Shown in pieces: positions 10,621 to 21,803 of a stretch of 64,000 nucleotides of DNA (within the stretch, counting starts at the first letter, position 1; every line of letters begins with the position of its first letter). The notes under the pieces are model-generated. The model had not been told where the DNA came from. It did not search any database and saw only the letters and a list, made by a program, of their open reading frames with translations. The position numbers and the translations under genes are program-made. This stretch comes from Lethocerus indicus (taxonomy: Eukaryota > Arthropoda > Insecta > Hemiptera > Belostomatidae): assembly GCA_019843655.1 (NCBI GenBank), contig JACDQD010000007.1, positions 8,491,600-8,555,599 on the forward strand, written 5' to 3'.

Positions 10621-12109
10621 CCACTTATGGAAATAGAAAAAAATTCTAATTTTGTCATATTCCAGGGAAAGGCTCTCTTAAACACGTATCTTAATCCTGT
10701 TGGATTCTACAATGTGAAACCTTAACTAAACATTGATACCAGTATTAGTTGCACTAAAACATATTAAAGTAAGGTGTGACTAATGATTGTAATAGCTTAT
10801 TCTCTCGCAGTTCTTTTTACAAATGCTATATGTATATATAGATATATTGTTTTTCACATATAGTCAGTTTTTCAGGGTCGTTAAAGAATTTCTAGTTTTG
10901 TTCAATAATCTAGACATTGAAGGTGACTGCTACAAACGCAAATTACTGTTTAACGGTGGGTACATAGTGCTGGGGTGTGAAAAGAATAGGAAAGGCGAAA
11001 TCCGGCGACAATAATTCGTTTTGTTCAGAGTATCAGGTGTTTTATATATATATCATTAAAAGGTTTCGTGCGGTAGTATCAGTGTCAGGAACGGCGTGTA
11101 TGAATGGGCGTGTGAGGGTGTTGGTGGGGAAACTGTATAGAGATATGGGTGTGGGGTTCCCTATTTGAGGGCGGGCGCGGGGCGGCAATTGCGGCCGGGC
11201 AAACAATGGATATTCAACTTTACATTGTTATCAGTAGGGGTGGTCAGGAGGGGAGAGGCTCAGGCTAGTCATCTCCGACTTGAATTGCTCCCCGCCTCTT
11301 TTGTGCGCCGGTGTGGGCGGACGCACGCGCGCGGGCCGCAGGTACCTGGTACCCCGCAAAAACCTCACCGGTTCCCAACAAAGGATTTGACTCGGGGGAT
11401 TAAAACGGAATGCCCGGAGTCCCTGGGCTCAGGTTGGAATAATAATTTAACGTTGAATATTCGGATTCGGCTGAGAATTTACCTTTGTGGATTGTTATCG
11501 GATGAAATTCGATTTAATTTAAACAAATAGAATAATTTATTATAAATCCTCATTTACTCTTACTCGCAGGTGCTGTTAAAATCAGATTATGGAGGTGAGT
11601 TATATTATTCATAATAAATGTCATTCATTGAACCTCTCATATCTAATTTTTGTCCTATATTATTGTCTTATAATAATAATAATAATAAATAATTGTTAAA
11701 ACATTAGAAAATGTCGTCTAAATTCTAGTGGGGCTAGACTAGTTTTTATTCGGGATTTCGTCAGGACGTTCTGAAAAATGTTAATGTTGCAAGTAACATT
11801 ATGACGCTGATAGTAAACACTAAATACAAATAATGTTCTAATTCGGGAATTATGAATTCCCTGGATTAATTAATTTAAGCACTGTAAAACAGATTCTGTG
11901 TTACTTCTTTTATTGATGAACATTCGTTTGTGTACATTATTGTGTATAAAATAAAGTGAAATGTGCCAGTACAAAATCGACAATAATATTTTAATCTTTT
12001 TTTTTAAGTCCCTCTCTTAAATTAAATTTCATAAGAACCCCTCACAGGCCAACTATCTCATAGATGTATTAATAACATTTTTTTTTCACCTCTTTTTGTC
12101 CATGATTTA
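10621..12109. other. Gene-less stretch with a GC-rich patch
   Basis: AT-rich at both ends, with a G-rich, CpG-containing patch at about 11080-11420. That patch holds two short frames, 10977-11168 and 11165-11530 (121 codons). The latter is arginine-rich, starts ATG but matches nothing known. An (AAT)n tract of about six units lies at 11671-11689. Confidence 0.45.
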
Positions 12110-12480
12110 ATTTCGCCTCCAGTTTCGGGAGAACCCGACACGAAGGCCGGACATGAAAGGAGACGCGGGGGAGGGTGGAGGCACTGTTGTGTGTATTTTT
12201 TTTCTCCTTTTATACCGAAAAATAATCCCTTCAAAGGACTTTCGTGTCCGTACAGGGTGTCCCGGCGCCATCGAGCCCAGTCCCCGTTTTGTGGAGCACC
12301 GCGAGTACGGCGGTGTGGGAGCGGGGGAATTAATTAAAAATGTAATTAAAAGTTGGCATCTGATGTTGTAACGCTGTCAAAAACAGAAAGACGCCCGCCC
12401 CTCCACCTCTGCCCCACCGCCACCTAATGTGGGGGGCCGACAGTTAGAAATATGGGGTGGAGGAAAAAAAATTCGGCCGT
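12110..12480. other. GC-rich island
   Basis: A CpG- and G-rich block is followed by a C-rich stretch at about 12388-12425. It separates AT-rich sequence on both sides. No coding signal is seen. Confidence 0.4.
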
Positions 12481-13479
12481 CGTACCTACGCCTGAAGGTT
12501 ACGTGCGTTCCCACCTGACTTACTAATTATAAACCGTATAAGTAGAAATGACCAGATATAAATGTCAGTCCAAATATATACATACGAAGATCCGTAGTAA
12601 ATGATTCTCTTGTTTCTATTTTTTTTAATACTAGCAGCAGAACGGTTGTATACGTAGAATGTAGTGTAATGCAGTTTAACGAAAAAAAAGTAATAATTGT
12701 ACATAGAGTGTGCAGACCACCGTATTTTAGGGCCCGGTTAATATGGCCTGTTGGGGAAACGGTCATGGCGGTATGGGCATAGTTACCATAATGGATCTTT
12801 ACGACTATCGGTGTTGATTAAGAGGCTGGCAGCGTTGACCCTTTATTAGCGGCAGGGCAGTCTTATTAGGGAGTCATGGGCAAGTTGGCCAGGCTACTAA
12901 AAGCCGCCTACCTATAGGCGCCTCTCGCATTACCGGAGGATGAAGCCCCCACAACACCTAATTGGGAGGAAGGGATTCATGATGGTCGCGAATTATGCGA
13001 AATGATTAGCTTGGTAATAGACGCCTCGGTTAGGGCCAGGATCCAAAGGGAAGGCCATAGCCCGAGGGGAACAGATAGTAGATACATAATACAATAATAA
13101 CTTTATTCGAAGTTACTAATAGTTGCATATATAAAATTGCAGTATGTTTGATTGTTTCGTAGATTGATACCATCGCGTGGGAGATGAAATCTAACTGCTT
13201 ATTCTTTATTCCGGATGCAAAAGAGATTTAATTTGATAATCGGAATATATTCCTCTGTCTTAGGTCATAATAGGAAAACGGAAACTTTTCCCCCTGCAAT
13301 TATTTTTCGCGCAATTGTGCTGGTTACCGTTATCCCAATTTAAACTATTCCTAACTAATTATACAGATATAACTGAGTTATTGTTATACCTAATTGTAAA
13401 AGATTCAGTAAGGTACATCGTGTATATAAATGCTCATAACCCCCCTTAAATGTCTATACGCAAAGTAGTCCGTAAAGCA
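12481..13479. other. Gene-less stretch
   Basis: Overlapping minus-strand frames at 12486-12766 are rich in Tyr and Ile codons, as expected of AT-rich chance sequence. A moderately GC-richer block with short inverted words lies at 12830-13080. Nothing else is recognised. Confidence 0.5.
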
Positions 13480-13645
13480 AATGCCTGTATTTCGCCAGCG
13501 GGCAGCCCCGAGGAAAGATATTAGGAGAGATAAAGGAATTATTGAGGGTGAAAGGGAGAAGTGGAATAATGGGAGGCGGTGAAGGGAGAGGCGGGCGTTA
13601 AGGTCCGGATGAAAGGAGGCGTGAAAGGGGAAATAAAAATAAGAT
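13480..13645 (+). other. Purine-rich tract
   Basis: About 140 bases on the plus strand are strongly purine-biased (GGGAGAAG, GGGAGGCGG, GAAGGGAGAG and similar), with few interruptions. Such tracts can form triplexes; no function is shown. Confidence 0.5.
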
Positions 13646-16189
13646 ATAAAGTATTGTACTAGTAAACTACTTTATTAAGCGTCTCTTCATCTTGAGAAAG
13701 TGACTTTACATTTTAATCTTCTCGGCATGAATAAAGAAGAAGGGCCCAGGCTCCCTGAGACCTTAAAAGGTCGGCCTGAATAAACGAATTTTTCAGGCGA
13801 GGTTTTCTTCCCCAGAGCAATAAATCTGACCCACTGAAAATACAACACAGAAATCCCAGGTATCCTTACTTAAATAATATAGGATTCCTTATTTTTTTAT
13901 ATTTATTTTTGGCTGATATTATTAACTATTCCACTAAGCCTTTACATATGTGATTTGAGATATATAATTATTTTCACAGGCATTTGTAAACTCTCGATAT
14001 TCATATTGACTGTAACCAAGATGAAAATTATAGCAATAAAATACATTAATGGTAATAAGGACAGAAACCAATAATTCACCAGGCATTTATATATTTGTAT
14101 GATAAATAGGAACCTCCCAATAATAGTTCAAAATGAATCAAAAGAAATGATCTGAGTTCATGTGACGTTCTTACCACATTCCATTCCACTTTTTTAATTT
14201 TGAGGGAGATACTTCCCTTTAAAGTAGGATTAATTTAAAACAAAAAACCTCACCAAAGCAACCTTTCTGGGAGCGGACTCCCAAATAACAGAGCAACAAG
14301 TTATTCCGCATTTGCTTTTATCTGGAATTATTTTTACATCCCCCAACCCCAACACTCTCCTTCGCTTTTATAATATTTCTGTTTTAAGTTTTCTCTAAGT
14401 TTGGGAGTAGAGAGAACAACGGAAGTAGAAAATCGCTAGGAGATTATCTGGCAAAAAGAGTCGTTAACCGAGGAAAGACTCAGGAGGCAAAGTCGGAAGT
14501 CTGACGCCCTCGGGCGCACAGACCTGGCTGTAAGATAAAATTAAACTCTTGTAAGCTGGGCTTCCATATTTTCCCAAAATAAGAATACATATAAAATAAA
14601 ATTTCCTTAACAATAAAAGAAGTCGGAAATTTATTGGTCGTCGACCGCGATTAATAGCCTGGATTAAACGACGTGTTCAGTTTGTTTATTGGTCAACGTC
14701 TGAGGATGACCGCATCTAATGACTTTTAAGAAAATAAATGCTTTTACCGCGATAATTAATTTTAATTAGTTAATTAAATTATATCTTATTTGTATCGTGC
14801 GTAATAATTAATGTTGAATTTATGACAGATTGTTGAATTAACAGATTCATTGAAAAACATTTTCAACTGTGAATAATGAATGTAAGAGCATTAAAGATCC
14901 CCAATATTTCCAGAGATGGAAAGTCTAGAAGGGAAGAGGCCCTGATGAAATGTGTGGGGAATGAAACAGACAGACAATGACCAATTCCTTCCATTACAGG
15001 TAAGCGATCCACTAAATCGCTGTGTAAAAGTGTAATTTAGTAAGTAACTTATTACTTTCCGTAAATAAATGTAATAAATAGGAAAATTGTAACGGAATAG
15101 TTACGTCAAAGATTGCCATAACTACCGAAATAATTTTTCATTGTAATACAACGTTTTGATTGGGAATCAAATTGGGAATCATACAGGGAAAATTGTTAGA
15201 ATTAATATAACTTGGAAACAAATTCATTACAGCATTTATTACAAATCAATTACCAATTCCGAGTAAAACTACTTAGGGAATACTGGGAAGAATAAAATTT
15301 AAGATGTTATGAATATATTATTCCTAAACTACGACAATCAAATATAGAATAAAACATCAGAAATAAAAATTTAAAAGCTATATGAACTATAGAAAGTGGA
15401 CGTCCGCATTAAACATATTTTATTCCAACAACTACACACACACATAAATCGGTGTCAGATGGTCCTTGAAAAGATAGTAAACCACCTTAGAGATGTAATT
15501 TAATAGCCATAAGGAACACAACTTATACAGAGAGAACCTCAATTACCATTTAATCTTCTTAGAAGTGGTATTAATTATACTTGACTTTACACAAAGATGA
15601 GATTCTAGAGGCTCCCGCGAAGGGAAATTACTTTTTAAGCTGAAAAATGTAATCTCCCCTCTCCAGCCCAATACCGGGATATTTAATTTATTCTGAGGAA
15701 AGGAATTTATATTTATAAAATGAGAAGAAATACCCGATGTCGACTCTGCATTAATTCATTATTAGACTGTATTTTTTTTTCTTTACTTAACTTGTTGTGA
15801 AGTTGAAAATTGAGTTGCTTTGTTTTAAATTATAACTTTGCTTCGACACGGCTTTATTTAGAGTTGAACAATACAACTTTCAATTGGAGTGATAAAGTGT
15901 AATATATCTTGACCCGAAGGAATTTAATGGAAACCTAACTAAAATTAGATTTCTAATCTACAAGGATTTGTAGGCCTCTTACAAATAATTAAATAACTTG
16001 TGTTGTTTAATAATACAAATTCGCTATTGCTGACAATTCCCCACTTAAAGATTTACAATATAAACGGTTTATCTAGCTCAGTCATCGTTCATTCGTGTTC
16101 ATCGTTTAGCAAATGAAATTATTTTATGTGGGTTATATTGCAAGTTATCGTGTTCTGGGAAATAAAACTTGCGATCTTGCCTAACCAAA
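13646..16189. other. Long AT-rich stretch almost without islands
   Basis: This is the quietest part of the window: AT-rich, no frame long enough to list, no recognisable repeat. TAATTAA words cluster at about 14753-14778, which could bind homeodomain proteins but are also expected from base composition. Confidence 0.5.
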
Positions 16190-18644
16190 CGGTTAGATGA
16201 GAGGGCAGATGCTGTGCCCAGGCATGTTACCATGTTGATGCGGATTTAAACCGAGTGAGCCCCGGGGAGACGCCCTAATCTGTTTAGTAGGCTCAGATCC
16301 TACTAACACCGCAATTACAGTTCAGTCCCCGAGGCCCCTCCTTATAATTCATAAACGTTTCATCTCTTTTTGCGTAAATTGTACCTACATCTCTCGCCTG
16401 TGTAGATATTAGGACTAATAAGGACTAAAACGGACATAAAAATTGTCAAATCCACAAATTTACAAAGTTATTTTAAACCGACGTGGTCATATGGTATGTT
16501 TCCAATGACACATTTTACCACATCAACATACCAACAGTAGACGAAATTACGAAATCTCGGTTCATATAGTTCCATTGCCGTTTCACTCATCCTAATTTAA
16601 TAGTTTAATTCCTCCTAATTTTGTATTATGGAAACTAGTGCTTAATTTTGAACGGATGTGTAAAAATATTGTGAGAGGGGAATTGTTGCAGTTGTTGTAA
16701 GGGCCCTGTTTTGGGAGGTCCGATTGAGCGGCGTCCATCCCCTGGCCTGAGGGCTGGGCGGTTAACAATATTTCTGCTTGTTAGACAGAGGGGTCCGTTG
16801 TGTTTCACAATCGAGGCCCGCTAATCGTATATCTCCTGCACGTCTGGCCTGCCCATTCCTCGCCCCGGTTCTTCTCCACGACCGCCAATTATCCGCGATA
16901 AACCGCCTTCTATTAGAAGCGCGCCCCTGAAATATTTCCCACTTCTCTTCCCCCAGCACGGGGCAGAAGTACTTTGGACGGATGTGCGGTCTCAATAAAA
17001 GTAAGGTCACAACCTCTGCTAGAAATTCTCAAATGATAACGACACAAGAGAGTATTCTGGGAGAGCAATAGCCGGTGATTCATGCAGTAGTTTCATCGTA
17101 AGCAATAAGTATTATAATTATATACTAAACTACAATTCGAAAGTACAAAATTACGTTTATGTTATTCCTTATATTCGAGTTTGTAACTCTTAGCATTTTT
17201 GTACCCTTATTTTAATCCAAATCTTTCCAGTAATTATACCAGCAATATTGGGTACATTAAAAACAGATAAACAACGAAATGAAAGTCCCATTTCTACTGC
17301 ATTAATTATTCGTTTTATTCTTTCGATACCAAATAAGTACTTAAATAATCAAACCCGGTAAATGGGAGGAACTGCAATTATCCGCAGTACGGTTCTGTAA
17401 TTTCTCAAAGTTAAAAAGTGTCATAAATTTTGTCCTTCGTCCAATCGGAAAGTATTTCGAAAATGCGTGTCAGGCGGAGAGAGGCAGACGGTTAATGAAT
17501 AATTGAACGCTAGGACGTCGTCACGCGAAATCTAATCGTAGAAATATTTTAATTCCTTATAATTTTCATGAATTACCGGTAGAAATGCCGCAAGGATTTT
17601 GTTTTCTTTTTACCCGGTTTCTTGCCACAATCTCCCGTCGTTCCATTTTCTCAGCACTTTCCGGTTTATCCCACTTCCCATTCTTCCAAGTTCCCCCCTC
17701 CTTCTTGCCCCTTCTCATTATGCAAATGACTTGGTGCGCAGTTAAATATCAATTTAAAATCGCCAGCCGAACACCGGGTAAGACACGTGAGGCCTCATCG
17801 CACAACTACCCTCCATTATCCTTAAGTTATTTCCCTCCTAACGACGCTAACCCGTCCCCCATACGTATTAATGACGTACGTTCGATATTGTCTACATAAA
17901 CTAGAACAGAAGCATTTCTAAGAAACATTAACTTAAAAACATAGTTTAAAAATTCTGCTGTCTTGGAAAAATTGGATAAAATATTATGAAAATTTGTTCC
18001 ATAGAAGTAGTGTTATGTGCTTACCAATAAGGGTAAACACCGCAGACACCGCTTCAGTTTAGTACTAATAAAATTCAAAACGAATTATTACATCAATTTT
18101 TCCTGATGCAGCGAATGAATTCCGTCCTCGGCGTACTGAGCCGGCACATTTGATGTAACATTGGTTGACTAATGGTAGTAAATGTAAATATAGAATAACT
18201 TTATTTATACTTTTTCCGGCAGAAAGACAAATTGCCTAGAAGTTGGCCTGTATTCGCCTGAATAAGGAAAACCGCGGAGACAAGTATTACTGTAATAAAT
18301 ATTAATGAAGGTTTTATGTTAATGAGTTTGAGATATAACGCCGCGTACATTCACGCACAAGCACATTTTTTATTCAAAATGGGAGTTGGAGCATTTTTAC
18401 AATAACTTGATACAATTTTAGAATTATTTTTCCTTCTTCGGAATCTTTATCGGAAATCGCGGTACCGACTGATACTAATTGTACAGGTCATTTTATTGCT
18501 GCAGCTTTAAAATAAATATTTTAATACCCGCCGTCTGTTATATTTAAGTGGTGAGTGCTATCTACTTAGAGACACAAGACTGCCTGTTTCTTCGCGGATT
18601 TTTTAGAGATTAATTTCAAAACATTTCAGTAAGCATCAGTAATA
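16190..18644. other. Gene-less stretch with moderate GC patches
   Basis: GC-richer patches lie at about 16200-16340 and 16680-17000. The 104-codon frame at 17585-17899 is serine/proline-rich, has no domain and is judged a chance frame. Otherwise AT-rich non-coding sequence. Confidence 0.5.
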
Positions 18645-19160
18645 TATTCGGACACAATGACAGTTCGACCGAGGGTGTTCCGATTCATGGAGGATACGAC
18701 GACTTGCCGCAGTCTCGGCGGCACAATATTATGTAACTAAACAAACGTTTAAACTGGGACCCCGGCCGGAACAATAGGGCCGAGCCCCGGGGCGTCGGCC
18801 GGCTCTATATTTAATGATAATAGGAATTTTCCCTCGGGACCGTCCATTGTTTTTTCGGAGGAGACCCTCACAATTCAAGTACCCCCTCCTCCCACCTCCC
18901 CCAATGCACCGCTCGGAACAATCAGCTCCGTTGTACTGATAATATTGTCTCCCGAAACGAGATTTTCCCTGCCGGGGATTAAATTCCTCCGGGAGTTCCC
19001 CCTCAGGACTATCGAAAATAAACGTGGCTCGGTACAATTTATCGGGGAGGGGCTCCTTTCGTCCAGTTATGTTTTAACTGAACAACAAGCGTTCGCCCAA
19101 AACGTTGTTCAAATCGTGCAGTTCTACTTGACTGCGCGGCGATTTCACTAACACACGAGT
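18645..19160. other. CpG-rich island
   Basis: A sharply bounded CpG-dense block includes repeated CCGGCC/GGCCGG words near 18762-18802 and a C-rich stretch at 18885-18905. The opposing frames at 18729-19037 and 18945-19151 carry no recognisable domain. Composition suggests a regulatory island, but this is inference. Confidence 0.45.
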
Positions 19161-19569
19161 CCACAAGTGGCACAATATGCTGCACAGCGGAGAAAGGATT
19201 TAAAGCGAAGGTAACGTGAGACAGCGAAACCTGATCGATACATCGAATGAATATTTGTATTTTATTTTAATTTCTAAACATGTCTGTCGGCAATGTCGAT
19301 CTCATTGTAGAAATGATTCAATACAATGCTTTAACCGCGTTACTGTCCAAACCATTTATCCAGGTAATGTCTTAGAATCTACGAATAAGTTTTAATCTTT
19401 AACAGAATAATTGCTATAAACTAAATGAAAATCCTCGAGGCATAAGATGTTACTGCCTAGACAAGGGATGCATAATTTATTAATGTATCTGACATCCGGA
19501 AACCGCTTAATATTTATTTCCTTTCACCGGTAACCCATGTGTTACCAATTGGATTTCAGGTTATTGAAA

Positions 19570-20090
19570 GCGGATACAATTCAAATAACTTTCAGAGTGG
19601 GGGGGGAGCCGAAAACAAAACACGGGCAACGTCCTATTCTCGAAGGATCTTAAATTATGTCTATTCTGAATTCGATGCCCGGGGTTTCGGCCGGGCACGT
19701 AATTGATAGTCGTTACACGGGCCCAACGGCGACCCGGGGCCTTATTGTAAGAGGCGGCCGTAAATCCATATCGGCGCGGAGACAGGGTACCACTGGGGGT
19801 GGGGGAGGACGGGTAGGAAGGGGATGACGGGGTAGACGGGGAAGTCGTATTCTGATTAAACCCTGGCCGCCAACTGTGCCATACTCGTATTGAATGCTGA
19901 TGAATGGACTCTGCTCCGGCTCTCTGGGTCTCCGCCTCATTTCGGCTTCTTTAAACGCCGAGTCTCAATTTAAATTCCTCAAACGCGGAGCGGTAATTAA
20001 GAGACCGGGGCTTTTTTTTCTTCGTGCAGGTCACTGTCCCAGTTCGCAGTAGTATCAGATGTCCTATCGTCAAGCAAAGGCTCCGCGTAC
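19570..20090. other. CpG-rich island containing a multi-G-run tract
   Basis: GC-rich sequence runs from a G8 stretch near 19600 to about 20085, interrupted by a short AT-richer part. The G-run cluster at 19795-19841 is listed separately. The minus-strand frame at 19713-19940 is arginine/proline-rich because of that cluster and is not a supportable gene. Confidence 0.45.
19795..19841 (+). other. G-quadruplex-capable cluster of six G-runs
   Basis: Six runs of 3-5 G lie within 47 bases (795-799, 801-805, 811-813, 820-823, 829-832 and 838-841 after 19000), separated by 1-6 bases. This comfortably exceeds the four-run G-quadruplex rule. Loops such as TAGAC and ATGAC give a loose repeat appearance. 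Confidence 0.75.
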
Positions 20091-21441
20091 TAATTAAGAC
20101 TTATAACTATAATTAAATCTAATATGGTTTATTATTTATAAAATTGTCTTCATGAAATGATCGTATTCCAGGCAGCAACATTATTTTAAGTAGTAAAAAT
20201 GCAATTTATCAAAATGCTTATTCATTTTATATAAGATTGGAGGTAGCACCTGTACTGCAGATTCATTTATGTTTGAATATGTGTCTCCTAAAATACGGGA
20301 CAGATATTAAAAATAGTTTTAGCAGAAATAGTATGTAGCAGAAATAACTATTAAAGTTGAAAAACGCATTTCTAGATAATTACTTAATAGTTTAAAAGTA
20401 TAAACGCTTATCAGAACATCTTTTCAAAACCTCTTAATATTTAAAAAGCAAAATACCCATTTTATAATCATTTATAAAACTCAACTTCAGCTTCTTAATT
20501 ATATCTCTGGAGGCACCGTCAGCCAAATAATGAAATTTCCTTAGAAGTTCTCGGAAACGAACTCATCACGAATTTTTTTTCAGCGTTTGAATGTTGACTC
20601 AGGATAATTAAGTTCGTAGACTACTCTCTCAAATATAACTACGATAATTTGTTAATAAAAGGTTAAATGATTATTTAAGAAATATTTTAAAGCGCTATGG
20701 AACAGGTCATATTATAATTGGAGTCTCCAAGAATGATGTTTTTTATTTCCTTTTCCAACCAGCGCCATATTATATTTCCTTACCAGCTAAATAAGAACAC
20801 GATTGGTATTGCTCACAACATTTGTAAATCTATAATAAAAATAAAATCGGAAGCATAAATTACAACATTTGTGAACTTCTAGCAGGTAAATTGAAACCAT
20901 TAGATTTCGTGAAGATCCGAGGGCCTCGTGCAGGTCTACATTCGTTTGAAAGGGGTTACAAAATATTTTTTAACGCGCGTTAAATAAGGGCCAGGACGTA
21001 GTAGGGGAGTGTAGGAGGACTGCATAAATCACAGGCCGCAGACGTTAATAAACAGGGGAGTGCCACCTCACGGAAAATAAATTTACCCGACGTACAACGG
21101 AGTGTTGAATAACGTTGCGGCGAAGGAGGCTAGGAAGGGTTGACAAACAAATGTATGTAGCCGGTATCGCGGTCCCCGGGGAACGAACCCCCGGGTCACC
21201 TCATATCTACCCTTTCCCAACCCCGATGGGTTAGAACATACGGCTCTTACCCGTCGGCATTACTTCAGAATTCGATGCGTACCAACCCCCTACCCCTTTT
21301 AAAAGCTCGAGGCCTAAAAACTGCCAAACAACACGAATATGGTATACCACGGAAGGTTGCACAAACTCGGTTTTAGAAGCAAAGAAATAATTAGAACCTT
21401 TACACGCACTTTTCATTTGCAGACTGGTCAAATAAATAAAG
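20091..21441. other. Gene-less stretch
   Basis: AT-rich to about 20930, then a moderately GC-rich block to about 21240 that includes a CCCCGGGG palindrome near 21175. No gene is recognised. Confidence 0.5.
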
Positions 21442-21453
21442 AAAAATATAGAT
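21442..21453 (+). repeat. Left target-site duplication of element copy 3
   Basis: AAAAATATAGAT here is repeated exactly at 21792-21803 outside the other end of the element. The flanking bases differ on both sides, so the duplication is exactly 12 bp. Confidence 0.75.
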
Positions 21454-21791
21454 ACCGTAGATTTCGTATGCTTCAGTCTCCTCTCGCTGGTTTGGTATTT
21501 TGCTAGACCGGTTTCGCCTGCTCGCCATCTTCAGCAGCTGAAGAACTAGTAGTTGATGAAAATCCCAACCCCCGTCATCACAAAGAAGTCTAACAAAATC
21601 CCCCAAAAAGCACAAACAAGCAGATAACCACCAAAGTACAAGTGACAGTGACACTGCTGTGAAGATGCCCAAAAAACATCCAAAGTACCAAAAGTGATTA
21701 ACAATGCTACAGAAGATGGCGATCAGCAGAAACCGGTCTAGCAAAAGACCAAACCAGTATTCCAACCCTCGCGGACCACAAAACGTATTTA
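21454..21791 (+). mobile_element. Fold-back element, copy 3 (338 bp, complete ends)
   Basis: It starts with ACCGTAGATTTCGT, as copy 2 does. The left arm holds only module B (to about 21535) and ends in a small CTTCAG-cag-CTGAAG hairpin. A spacer of about 90 bp, not seen in copy 2, follows. The right arm is C' (about 21640-21708, with CCAAAAAACATCCA) then B' (about 21709-21756, with AAACCGGTCTAGCAAAAGAC). The tail GGACCACAAAACG matches that of copy 2. Module A is absent from both arms and C from the left arm. It is non-coding: the 121-codon minus-strand frame across it is an artefact of the repeat. The B modules here have substitutions that break stem II and stem III of the hammerhead-like fold. 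Confidence 0.85.
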
Positions 21792-21803
21792 AAAAATATA
21801 GAT
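21792..21803 (+). repeat. Right target-site duplication of element copy 3
   Basis: AAAAATATAGAT is identical to 21442-21453 and sets the right boundary of the element. Confidence 0.75.

Noticed and set aside
14753..14778. Cluster of TAATTAA words as homeodomain sites
   Set aside because: The surrounding DNA is so AT-rich that such words are expected by composition.
21400..21765. 121-codon minus-strand frame
   Set aside because: It reads through fold-back element copy 3, which is a non-coding inverted repeat.
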